Below, piece by piece: positions 43,913 to 54,168 of a stretch of DNA of 64,000 bases. The position numbers and the translations under genes were made by a program. Source of the DNA: Scilla litardierei (taxonomy: Eukaryota > Streptophyta > Magnoliopsida > Asparagales > Asparagaceae); assembly GCA_030789695.1 (NCBI GenBank), contig CM061141.1:278449871-278513870 (forward strand), given 5' to 3'. The notes under the pieces are model-generated. The model made no database searches, was not told where the DNA came from, and was given only the letters and a program-made list of their open reading frames with translations. Numbering within the stretch: the stretch's first letter is position 1; each line of letters begins with the position of its first letter.

Positions 43913-44447
43913 GGGGCGGGGTCGGGCGCGTTTTTCGAAACGACACAAACCACAGCGCCCCGACCCTTCAGCTCCCTCACCCGAACCCTTCGCCTACTCG
44001 CCCGACCGATGTCGCCGCGCCGCCGCTCGGCCAGCCACCGCCGACCGAGCCGCCGCCGCTCCTCGCCCGAGTCGCCGCCGGCGGCCATGTCTCCGGCCAC
44101 CTCCGGTATCGCCTATTTAGCCTATTTCTCCTCTTTCTGTGTATTTTTCGAGGATCCATGCGTTAAACGAACCCCAAACCCAAATTAATTTCTATTTCTA
44201 TCTATTATATCCCTAATGCCCCATACGTTTTGAATATTACCCGCTGATATCTCCATTTCATGCGCAGGTCATTTTTGGGAGCTTAGGGGAGCCCAAGGGA
44301 GCTTCTCGGGACTGATTTGGGCTGCGTGGAGGCGTCGTCTTCGCACGCTTCCATTGCTTTGCACTCGCGGTGTGTCGTGGTATACTCTTTCCTTTATTTT
44401 ATGCACGCCGCACGTTTTACGCTTTTCGGCACGCGCTCGGGGCCCAT

Positions 44448-46426
44448 ATGCCGCCCCGGACACGGCCGCGGTCGAAGAGAGCTTCCGCCAAGCGGAAGCG
44501 GTCGGATGATGCTGGCCCCTCCCACGAGTTGGAGGACTCTCCTCCGCCTTCTCCCACACACCCCGTACACCCAGCACAGCCTGCAGGCCCCTCACAACAT
44601 GCAGAGCCCGCACAGCCCATACACCCATCACAGCCGCTCCCTGCCGCTCCACAGCCACCACCTCCGGCTCCACTTATCGGGCCGCTGGGGATCACGTTCC
44701 GGAACGACGCACACCGCGTCGCTTTCGAGCGTATCTCCCAGCGCTCGATCGTACCCTCCAGGTTTGCACACCTTGCCGACCTAGGACGCCTGGGGGTACT
44801 AGAGGGGATGCTCACGTTTGTACGACAACGTGGGCTGGCGAGATTTATTTCAGGTGTCGGCGGACACGTTTATCCGTTCGACACTTGAGGTTCCTAGTTC
44901 GATCGCCCGGACCGACGAGGGATGCTCGTTTCGGTTCATGGACCGGGAGTGCCAGGTCACTCTCGGTATGATGAGAGCCTTTTTCTCATGGCCCGATGTC
45001 CCCCGGGGCCGATCGAGGTTACGCCCCCACCCATATCCCCCCACCTTCCTTCAACGTCGGTGCCTTTTGGGCCCGGATTACGGGTCTTCACGCTGCCTTT
45101 GACCCTAGTAGGGCCAAGGCCTCGGCCATTGTCCATCCCTGCCTCCGTTTAGCTCAGCGCCTTATGGCGACGACCTTTTTGGCCAGATATGAGCCGGGCA
45201 TGATGTCCATGCCAGAGCTCTACATGCTCTACGCGATGACACGGCCCAGAGCTCTATCTAGGGAGGGCGATGAGCTGGTCCCCGATGTCGTGATTGATGT
45301 CACGGCTTGGTTTTTGGACCGCATCATTGTATCAGTGGGCGCTCGCTCACCGATATGCTGCGGCGGCCTGATCACCTTGCTTGCCCTTATGACCGGCGAG
45401 GACTTCCCTGACGACCTGCGACGAGCACCGGGCCCCACTTCTCTGTCGATTGATGTTATGGCCCGGATGAAGTTGCTTCGTCCGCACGGTGAGCGACACT
45501 GGGTCTGGTTGCACGGCCCTTACGGTGCCGATTACATGATTCTTCCGAGCCCAGCTCGGACTCAGATTGCACCGGCCCAGGTGGACTGGCTCCCTGCGAT
45601 GGATGTTCTGATCCCAGCCGCATACGTGCTCGAGGCCGAGGAGGCCGAGCAGGCCCATGCTGCCCACGCTGCCCCCGCAGACCCTGTTGCACCTGCCGAG
45701 CCTGCTGCCCCTGTTGACCCCGTGGCCCCTCAGCCTATCCCCGATGTTTCCGATGCTCCAGACACCTCTGTCCACACTGCTGTCGGTGTCGGGAGTACCT
45801 TAGCTGAGCCCACTTCCACTGCTTCCGAGACTGTCACCACCACCACTGGCCCTCTGTCTGCTGAGCCCGTTTCCTCTGCCCCACCCGAGCGCCCGCCGAC
45901 CATAGTTGAGTACGGAGAGCCCTCTTTTGCCACCCCTGCGGAGACCATGGTCTCCGCCTCTGTCTCCACCGCTGTTGTATTTTCCGAGAGTGTCGTGGCG
46001 TCTGTCCACACTTCTGTGCCACCGACCTCTCTGGCCGCCTCGCTGCCACTTTTGTATTCTTCTTTCGCTGCGGCTGCCTCCACTTCTCATCGTCCTGCCC
46101 AGCCTCGCACTGAGGCCAGGCCCCCACTTGCGAGCGCAGCCCCTTTTGTTCCCTTGCCCGCTGAGCCCGTCACCTACGCCACCAGAGTACGCCAGCCCCT
46201 ATCTGCACAGCCCCGACCGGTGCGTCCCTCTGCACCACCTCCCCCTGACACTGTACTTCAGAGCATTCGTGCTCTCGAGGGGGTGGTGAGTGGCCTCAGA
46301 GGTGACCTTAGGACCCTGTCCCCCACCGTCTTCGCGATGGCCGGCCGCTTTGACCTGCTCCCGCAGATTCACTACTGCCTTACCCAGGTCCTGGAGCATC
46401 TCCCCCGCGTACCCGTACCCACCTAG
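44448..46426 (+). pseudogene. Athila ORF-1-like 3' ORF of Athila-2
   Basis: ATG 44448 opens MPPRTRPRSKRASAKRKR, a strongly basic, nuclear-signal-like start, then a Pro-rich linker. The domain spans three frames because of shifts near 44815 and 45010: ITFRNDAHRVAFERISQRS, DNVGWRDLFQVSADTFIRST, LRLAQRLMATTFLARYEPGM, SMPELYMLYAMTRPR, ICCGGLITLLALMTGEDFP. After residue 330 or so it is Ala/Pro/Thr/Val-rich and ends in a helical segment (LQSIRALEGVVSGLRGDLRT). TAG at 46424 may itself be a mutation, since the frame stays open to 46531 with Pro-rich sequence. Homologous to 32243-34278. Function unknown. Confidence 0.78.
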
Positions 46427-46531
46427 CAGGTTCCCACCCACACTCCCACACCCACCCCCGCTCAGCAGCCACTACCACCACCTCCTCCTCCTCCGCCTCA
46501 GGACGGAGCCGGCGCAGCCCCACCTTCTTAG

Positions 46532-48464
46532 GCACTCTTGATGCCATCGCTTCTTTTTGCCGTTGTGCTGCCCGTCTCTGCTGGGTCCTGATGCACTTTT
46601 GTCCACCCCCTCCCCTCACTGTTTCTATGATACGCATTTTCTATATATATCTTCATATATCTTTTTTTTGGGAGAGAGGGAGAGTTTTTGGTGTCACATC
46701 TTTATATCTGTATCACTCCTATTTCTGCATGCATCATGTCCGCATCATCTTTTCCGTTTCATTATTTTCTTATTTTTCATCATGCATGCATCCTCACTTA
46801 CCCCTCACATTACTTGTCTCTCGGTGTGCCCCACTTTGCACATTGAGGACACTGTGCCATTTAGCTTGGGGGAGTGAGTCCTCACGTTCTCTTTCGATTT
46901 GCCACCTTTATTTTTAGTTTTTCACTCCGTTTTCCGCTTTTGCACTTATTTTCATTTTTTTTCCTTTTATTTTACCATGCATCACGTTTTCCTTATTTTT
47001 CTGTGTGCCACATTGTAAATAGTTCTATTTTCCCTTTATCTTTATTTCCTTTTTTTCTTTTCATCTCATGCTAGAGATGACTTTTCTGTGATGATGATGA
47101 CGTGGAGTTAGCTTACTCTATTTGCATGCTTTATTTGTTATGTCTTGGACTTTATTTCTGATATCACATGCTATGACTTGCCTTGCATCTAGAGATAGTA
47201 ACCCACACTTTTTCCACATGAAAATGGATGAAGTTTTATTATTAGCTGAGTCTGAATATTCATATGTATGCTATCGCAGAAAACACACCAAGATTCACGC
47301 ATTGAATGCTTATATCTGGAGTATCGATTTCTTTTCCTATATCACTTCTATATGCATGATTTGTACATTTCACTTCAGGATGATTGAATGATGTTAGCCA
47401 TGATAAATCTGGATTAGTTATCTTTTTTGTGATCGAAACTGAGTAGATTAGATTACCCTGCTGAAGTTGTCGTGCATGTCTTATAGAGTGAACCGAGAGA
47501 TATATTTATTTCTTTCTCCACAAATCTTGAACATCATTTCTCTACTTTTAAAATCATTGGTGAATCTCCCCTTAGCGATTCTATTATATGGCATTTCCCC
47601 CGTTATTAATTCCTAGCTCCAAATTTCCCGAATTCAGAAAAAAAAAGGAGAAAATATTCTTGTATATCGTTATCTCTCTTTGAGTTGGGATCGTTGTGTA
47701 TATATGCTATGCCAAAAAAAAAATTCAAAAGAAAAAAAAGAAAAGGAAAAATAAAAGAGGAAAAATCCTCAATAAAAGATCCCATCTCACTTTCTTTCTC
47801 TCTTCTCTCTTTTCGTGTTCATTTTTATTACTTTTGGAGCTTTATAAAAATGGGGATGTGAAAATTTTTTATGCCACCATGCTTATAGATAAGCTTGGGG
47901 GAGATAATCCATTGATGTGTGAGAGAGTGACTACTTGACGTTGCACGACAACCTAGGCTAAGTAATATTCTATACTCGGTGAGATTATTTATTTTTAGCT
48001 TTACGAAGTCCAGAAATCTATGCCTAGCACTCATTTCATGAAATCCATACTTTTCTATTCTTTCTATTCTATTGAGTGATATTCTTATACTCCTCATAGA
48101 AAGCGTTCAATTGAAAAGTGTGTAATCTGCGATTTGTATACCGCTTTAGATGATTCAGACGATGTTAATTCTAAAACTATTCCGTTTTTCATGATTATAT
48201 CGTTGTTCGTGGGTTTTCTATTTCTATTTGCACTAATATACTATGATATCAAAATAAAACTCTTTGACATGTATTTTTCATTCGGAGCATGCTATGTGAG
48301 TAAGTGAAACCCACGTCCTGAGAAAATGATCTAGCAGTTTCCCTCTTCGCTTCTTTCTTTCTTCTTTGTTCTTATTTCGTTTCTCGTTCTTCTTCGTTTT
48401 TTTTGTTTTCTGAATCCACCGGGTTCGCCTTTTACTTATCTTCCTCGAGGACGAGTAAGGGGTA
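46532..48464 (+). other. Athila-2 3' non-coding tail
   Basis: T-rich, with no convincing coding. Contains ATTGAGGACA (46842-46851) followed by AGCTTGGGGGA (46863-46873) and a further AGCTTGGGGGAGA (47892-47904). The first block is shared with NA-1 and Athila-1. Confidence 0.8.
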
Positions 48465-48478
48465 AGCTTGGGGGATTT
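48465..48478 (+). other. Athila-2 polypurine tract
   Basis: AGCTTGGGGGATTT beside the 3' LTR, preceded by CTCGAGGACGAGTAAGG. Confidence 0.92.
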
Positions 48479-50294
48479 TGATCACTCCTTATTTTACACT
48501 TTTTTCCCGCATGTTTGCATGCCATTTGGATCGCCCAAATCATGTTTTTCATGATATATCGACGATATTGTGATGCTTTTCACGATTTGTTGTTTTTTGT
48601 CGCATTTCAGGTGATTTGGAGCGATTTGGAGTGATCTCGAGATACGCCTACTCCAGAGTGTCACCGATGACCTCCCCGAGGGGTATTTTGCTGTTGGAGA
48701 GGAGCGGAAGAAGAAAGAACGTCGCAGGAGCGACGAGGAGGCCAAAACAAGCTGTTTGGGCATTTTTGGTGTCTCACTCGGCCGAGTGAAGGAGTCACTC
48801 GGCCGACCAGCGAGACACCGCTCGGCCGACCAGATCGGATACGTTTCATACATGCACTCGGCCGAGCGACAGAGACCACATCGGCCGAGTGACGAGATCC
48901 CGTCCGCCCGAGTGGCGCCCAGACGAAGCCATTCAAAAATCGCCAACTTACTGTTTTTCGGCTGCCTGAGCTTCAGAAGACCCACTCGGCCGAGTGGATA
49001 ATCCCGACCGCCCGAGTACCAAGAAGCCATCGGCCGAGTGACGACAACTCACTCGGCCGAGCCGCCCCCGAAGTGAAGACCCCTGAAGATCAAGACTTAG
49101 TGGAAATTTACAGGGTTTCTCACTCGGCCGAGCGACTTTTGTCACTCGGCCGAGTGCGACGCGCTGCCTGTAGCGAAAATTGCGGATTTCAGGCTGCGCA
49201 GGGGTATTTTGGTCACAGTTTTTGGACGATTTTGGGGGGTATTTAACCCCTGTTTTACCCTAGTTTTGAGAGCTTTTCTCTTAGATTTTTTGCAGATTTT
49301 TAGATTAACTTTTAGCTTTATTCTTGTGATTGGAGAGGAGACAAAAGTTGATTTTTGTTGGATTATTTGAAGAACTCAATTGGTTTGCCTCTCTCTTCTC
49401 TAAAAATTCTATTTTTATTGCTTATCTCAATATTGTGATGAATTCTCTTGTTAATTTCATTGATTATTTTTGTGTTTGCGCTATGAATTGTGAGTAGTCT
49501 CCACGTCTTGGGGCGTGGGGATGAACCCTACAAGCCCAATTTCATATTTGTGATGAATTGGTAGAAATTTTGCTAGAATTGCTATTAGGGATTAGTTTGG
49601 GAGTGATTTACTACGGATAGCTAGGAGTTCATACCGATTGGGATTTGCAAGAGATTGGATCCCAATACGATAGGAAACCCTAGAAATCCGAATTGGTTTG
49701 GAATCAAATTTCCGTAGTATCGGTTTGCAAGAGATTGGACCGATACTAGGGTTCCCGGTTGCAATTCCATGCAGATACCTGTTTGCAAGAGATTGGACGG
49801 GTAGGAACTATCCCAACCTAGGTCGTGGGCCGAGTTCGCAAGAGATTGGGCTCGGTGCGCGATTGAACGATGATGTTGATCCTAATGCTAGCTTCCCTAG
49901 GCTAGGGTTTGCAAGAGATTGGACCCGAACCTAGGATAGCTATAGACCGGCAACAGCGCGAGAGCGTGAGCTTGGTTCTACATTCAGTTGCAACTAGTTC
50001 ATCCAAAATCTTATTCTAGCAATTTTGATACCGATGAACCACATTGACGAGATACGGTGAGTAGCGGGAATTCCCCATTCCCTAGACGTTCTTTATTTGA
50101 TTTGATATTTCCGTACTTTGTCTGACGATTGTGACAGGATCGCCAAAGGCAAATCTCTCTCTTCTTAAATAGCCAGGTTGATTAGAACAAGCACGGTCAT
50201 TCGTCCTCCCTGTGTTCGATAACCCGCTCGCCGCTATACCGTGCGCTTGCGGTAAAACTACAACCGTTCTTTGGGTTACATTCCAGAGCGATCA
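48479..50294 (+). repeat. Athila-2 3' LTR
   Basis: 1816 bp matching 38499-40314, with palindrome array, TATTTAA and the five hairpins (49631-49935). Confidence 0.97.
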
Positions 50295-50299
50295 ACGGC
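50295..50299. repeat. Target site duplication ACGGC, right copy, for Athila-2
   Basis: Matches 38494-38498. Confidence 0.96.
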
Positions 50300-51578
50300 C
50301 TACGGGTAGGATAGCGATCGGAATTGGGGTCTAATGGTGAGACGTTGCCTCTGAAAGTGGTACCGGCATCCCATGGGCTCGATATTCCAGTCGGTGCCCA
50401 GGATGATACACCGGACTTCCCGGATTCGATCAGTGGGCACTCCCGTGTCCATTAATACTGATCGATTCCGGGATCTCTAAGCTCGCAACGATAACTCCCA
50501 ACGTCTCATCCTGCCGCTCCCGCGAGCTAGGATTCTGCGTCTACGCTAAGGGTGTGAGCTATGGCTAGGGAGTCTACCGCCAAGTTTATTCCCCCTTGGC
50601 CCAACGGTCAAAGGCGGTCTTTTTCCCGCCGATGACAATGAAACACCCCGCGTAACCGTTAGATTCCTAATCCCTATCGATTTCCTAACCCTATGGATGC
50701 ATCGGGAAGAGCCCCCGAAGGGGTTTCCGCCAAAATCCCAGATTTTGGAACTACTCACAAATATTCATTAAAAAGCGATCTAAACGAAAATGAACCGTTG
50801 AAATGCGAAGGTAGTAGAGCAATTAAGATAATACTAAAGTTTAAGAAAGATCCGAAAATTTACAATAGAAAAGTAATTACAGCCGTCACAATAGGAGAAA
50901 ACAGTAAAAACTAACAGCTCACCGTTTCTGGAACCCTAGGGATCCTATTTATAGGATCTCGTATCACCCGATCGGTTGACAAGTCAACCGATCGGGTGAT
51001 CCGTTAAAGATAATAAACAGAAAACGGTGGACTTTCACCCGATCATATGAACCGGTCGGTTGAGTTCTTGGAGTGACCAGTTGGATCTTGGCGACATCGG
51101 GTGAAGGGATCGGTTGGGTGCCCGTGTCTCTACTCCTCAGCATCAGCTACATATGAACCGATCGGGTGAGAGTCACCCAATCGGTTGGAATTTGGCTCGA
51201 GAAGACAGAGAGTTGGCCCCCGTTGAACCGGCCTGTGAACCGGTCGGGTGACTTCCACTTGAGCTTCGGCTGAGACCGGGTGGTGCACGCGTGCATCACC
51301 CGATCGGTTGGAGATGACCAACCGACCGGGTGAGGGGCTGAAAGATGTAATCTTCGTCGTTTAACCCCCTGAATCATGCGTGACTCCTCACATTGCTCCG
51401 AGGACTTGAGATATCGTCGTTAAACGTCCCCTACGCGGGCAATCTCGTGCAAACATGGAGAAACAAAGAAAAGTGAAAGAAAACGAGAAAATACGAGAGA
51501 ACGAATAAAAGACGGCGGAAAATACGGAGAAACACAAAAGAAAACGTGCGTGAATATATGAAATATAAACGCACGTCA
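50300..51578 (-). repeat. Athila-1 5' LTR, outer fragment
   Basis: Continues the LTR cut at 38498, ending AACGCACGTCA at 51578 like the NA-1 LTR. Holds the loop-conserved hairpins (50363-50414 and 50419-50472, 15 of 16 pairs), TATAAATA (50946-50953 on minus) and the AACCGATCGGTT array (50964-51340) with the same perfect 17-bp inverted repeat at 50964-50999. Total LTR length without the insertion is about 1569 bp. Confidence 0.92.
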
Positions 51579-52773
51579 ATCACCGGAACCAGGCAAGTGA
51601 AACTTGTCAACCTTGTTTAGGTTATGCCTTAGGCCATTTCCTTGATTTTAGCGTGAAAGAGACTAGACCGTGAAATGATAGCGGTCTAGGCACAAATTTC
51701 AAATTCTAGCTTGACAACGAGGCTAGAATTGCCTTTGTCATGTCATTTCATGCATTTGCCTGCCACGTTTAAATTTATCTAACGGTACGCATTTTAATTA
51801 AATATCTGCCATGCATTTGCATTCTTACATGGCATTGACTTGTATGATGCATTGTAGCACACGCTACCAAATACTTGTACAATCCGTGTTTCCGTGTTTT
51901 CGGCTAGGCACCTGCTATGCGGGCATAACCCTACGCCATACTTGTTAAAAACACTTCCTGGCTCGTGATCCAGAAGCGAGCATTCCGTGTTCGGGGGTAA
52001 GGCCCTGGCTCGATACACGTGGAGGGGTAGGGATAAACGGTCACTTGAGCGTAAGAGTTGGCACGTACAGCCTCTCTAGCCAAAGGGTGGAATATCTGTG
52101 CACGACGTGCTTACTATACTTGTACTTGTCCTTGTGAATGTATACTTGTTTCTTTGTCATGTCCATGTTTCCATGTCATACTTGCTGTTTTTACTTATTT
52201 GCTACACCTCTTATATATATGTCGTGTCATGCATACTTTAGAATTGCTAGGTTGCTTTTACCTTCTTTTTTGTTTCCTTGCACAAAGTCTTGTAGACTTT
52301 GCTGACATGTGCCCCTTCTCTTTGGGTGTCGCATGTTTGTTGCTGAGCCAGAGACTGTGGCTGGGGACGACGAGTTCGAGGAGTTTAAGCCTGATTCCGT
52401 TGCTGACGTGGAGTATGAGGACACCGGTGACTAGTCCTAGTGTTCCTTCGTCGTTTCTCTTTGTTAGATTGTTGTTAGCTTGTCGGTGAGTAGCACCATT
52501 TTGTTGTTACTTTCGTTGTTGGTCATGCTGGGTCTTTTCTTTTGGACTCTTTTGTTAGCCTGGTGGCTTTTCTGGTTGTTGAAATATTATCTGGACTTTG
52601 AGATGTATAATTTATTATAATTGTCTCTTCTATTATTCTTGTCTTTGTTCAGTGTCATATTACAGAGATCTGCATGTTTATTCCAGACGCTTTACAGGAT
52701 GGAGCCTCACAGCTCCAAGCCTGAGCGGGCCTCGTCACGCCTCGCCTCCATTTTAGGGAAGCGGGTCGTGACA
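51579..52773 (+). repeat. Chromo-2 5' LTR, 3' portion only
   Basis: 1195 bp corresponding to about 59000-60194 of the 3' LTR; ends GGGTCGTGACA. The U3 array and TATA box are missing. The next bases (GGTTTTGTTGGTGG) fit no PBS I know, and Chromo-1 has nearly the same. Confidence 0.92.
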
Positions 52774-52922
52774 GGTTTTGTTGGTGGCCTATGCGGGTCT
52801 TTTCTCTGTAACTGTGACTTAATCAGAACAACGATAAGAATTATAGAATGTCCGATAAATAATTTCGACACCCGAGTCATAGGCTGAGAGTCTGATTTTA
52901 TTTCGTTTTTCTGTGTCATTAG

Positions 52923-54057
52923 ATGGCTGGAAGATGGAATACCCGAGCTGCTGCTAGTGGTGTGCCCCCTCATGTCGAGGAGCCGGACCGAGAGCCCACC
53001 AATGGGGAGATTATGCGGATGATGCATCAAATAATGCAAGTGCAGCAGGGCATGCTGCAGAATGCCCGGAATGTTCTGCCTGCTCGAGCAGCGCAGCCAG
53101 TCCAGAATGTTCCTCACTCCGAGCCAGGAGCGAAGCAGTTTCGGGAGCTGGGCCCCACTTACTTTGATGGGACCGAAGGACCTCTAGCTGCTGATGAGAG
53201 GACCAGGAATATGGAGGACAACCTGAAGATGTCGAAGGTCGACCCGGCTGGATGGGTTGACTTGGCGAAGAGACAGCTTAGAGATAATGCTCAGAACTGG
53301 TGGGATGCTGAGGAGGAGATGCTGGAGGAGCCGATATCTTGGGCTACTTTCAAGTCCAGATTCGATGAAGAGTACTTTCCGAAGGCCACCAGGAGTGAGA
53401 TGGCGCAGCGCTTCATCGACCTGAAGCAGCGGACCTTGACAGTGGACCGGTACCACCAGGAGTTCACCAGGCTGACCCGTTTCGCAGCGAAGATGGTGCA
53501 GGATGCTGATGAGAGGGCTCAGAGGTTTCTGCAGGGGCTTTCTTTGGATCTTCAGAGCTTTGTGTCTTCTTCTGATTCGGAGTCCTATCAGAAGGTTCTG
53601 ATTGCATCGAAGAGGCAGGAGAAGATTGTGAACCAGAAGAGAGGATGTGCTTCTGGAGCTGGGAAGAGGCCTGTGGAGCAGGCCAGGGCAGTGATGAGAC
53701 CAGGGTTCAGGCCCAATCAGTCGGTACAGTTCAAGAGGCCAGGAGGACCTCCTACTCAGAAGACTTGCCATTTCTATGGCAAGACCAGGCATGTCAAGGA
53801 TCAATGCCGGAAGATGTTGGGACAGTGCTTGGTTTGTGGTGATCCTGCGCATGTCATGAGGGACTGTCCGAAGTCCAAGCAGCCATGGAGGGGACCAGTT
53901 GCAGCTCAGCCATTGCAACAGAAGGCACCTGTACCTGCTGGACGTGGAGCGCCTCTCGTTCCGCAGAGGTAGGCTTTTCAGCAGGCTGTTCAGCCGAGGA
54001 GGCAGGCTTTCCTGATAACTGCAGTTGAGGCTGAGACTAGGGATGAGGTTATTGCAG
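52923..54057 (+). pseudogene. gag: Chromo-2 gag (exon 1)
   Basis: ATG 52923. Capsid-type helices as in Chromo-1, with the region deleted there intact (FDEEYFPKATRSEMAQRF). First knuckle reads CHFYGKTRHVKDQC with the second Cys lost; second knuckle CLVCGDPAHVMRDC is intact. TAG at 53970 replaces a Gln codon (CAG in Chromo-1). The frame then stays open to 54057, where a GT splice donor follows GCAG. Confidence 0.94.
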
Positions 54058-54168
54058 GTAACCCTCAGTCTAGTTGTTTCTTTTCCAAGTTAGTCTTATT
54101 TGTTGGAATTTGTTTGGCTGCTTGTTGTGTTTGCTAGAATAGGATTTGATTGTTAGATTGCTTGTTAG
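54058..54168 (+). other. Intron 1 of Chromo-2, at the gag/protease junction
   Basis: 111 bp, GTAACCCTC...TTGTTAG, T-rich before the acceptor, with in-frame stops inside. Removal joins VIAG to [16 protein letters not shown]. The Chromo-1 copy is 24586-24694 (109 bp). Confidence 0.77.

Larger units (their letters stand above)
38499..50294 (+). mobile_element. Athila-2: complete Athila-like element without polymerase
   Basis: 11,796 bp, two 1816-bp LTRs, TG...CA ends, ACGGC duplication, tRNA-Asp PBS and PPT. Order: gag-protease (broken), palindrome/TATA cluster, Athila ORF-1-type ORF, long tail with repeated PPT-like boxes. No reverse transcriptase, RNase H or integrase between 43237 and 48478. 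The LTRs are nearly identical with a few substitutions and compensating one-base indels. It is the innermost level of a four-deep nest. Confidence 0.96.
31318..51578 (-). mobile_element. Athila-1: non-autonomous Athila-like element, left end lost
   Basis: On minus: 5' LTR (51578 to 38209, split by Athila-2), tRNA-Asp-type PBS, gag-protease, palindrome/TATA cluster, Athila ORF-1-type ORF and non-coding tail. No reverse transcriptase or integrase. The 3' LTR is missing: the tail joins Copia-2 LTR sequence near 31318. LTR and tail are related to NA-1. The right edge lies inside a Chromo-2 LTR, so Athila-1 inserted there. Confidence 0.85.

Noticed and set aside
44317..44784. Additional open frames over the Athila-2 ORF and its antisense
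   Set aside because: They are shadows in other frames of the GC-rich Pro/Ala coding region.
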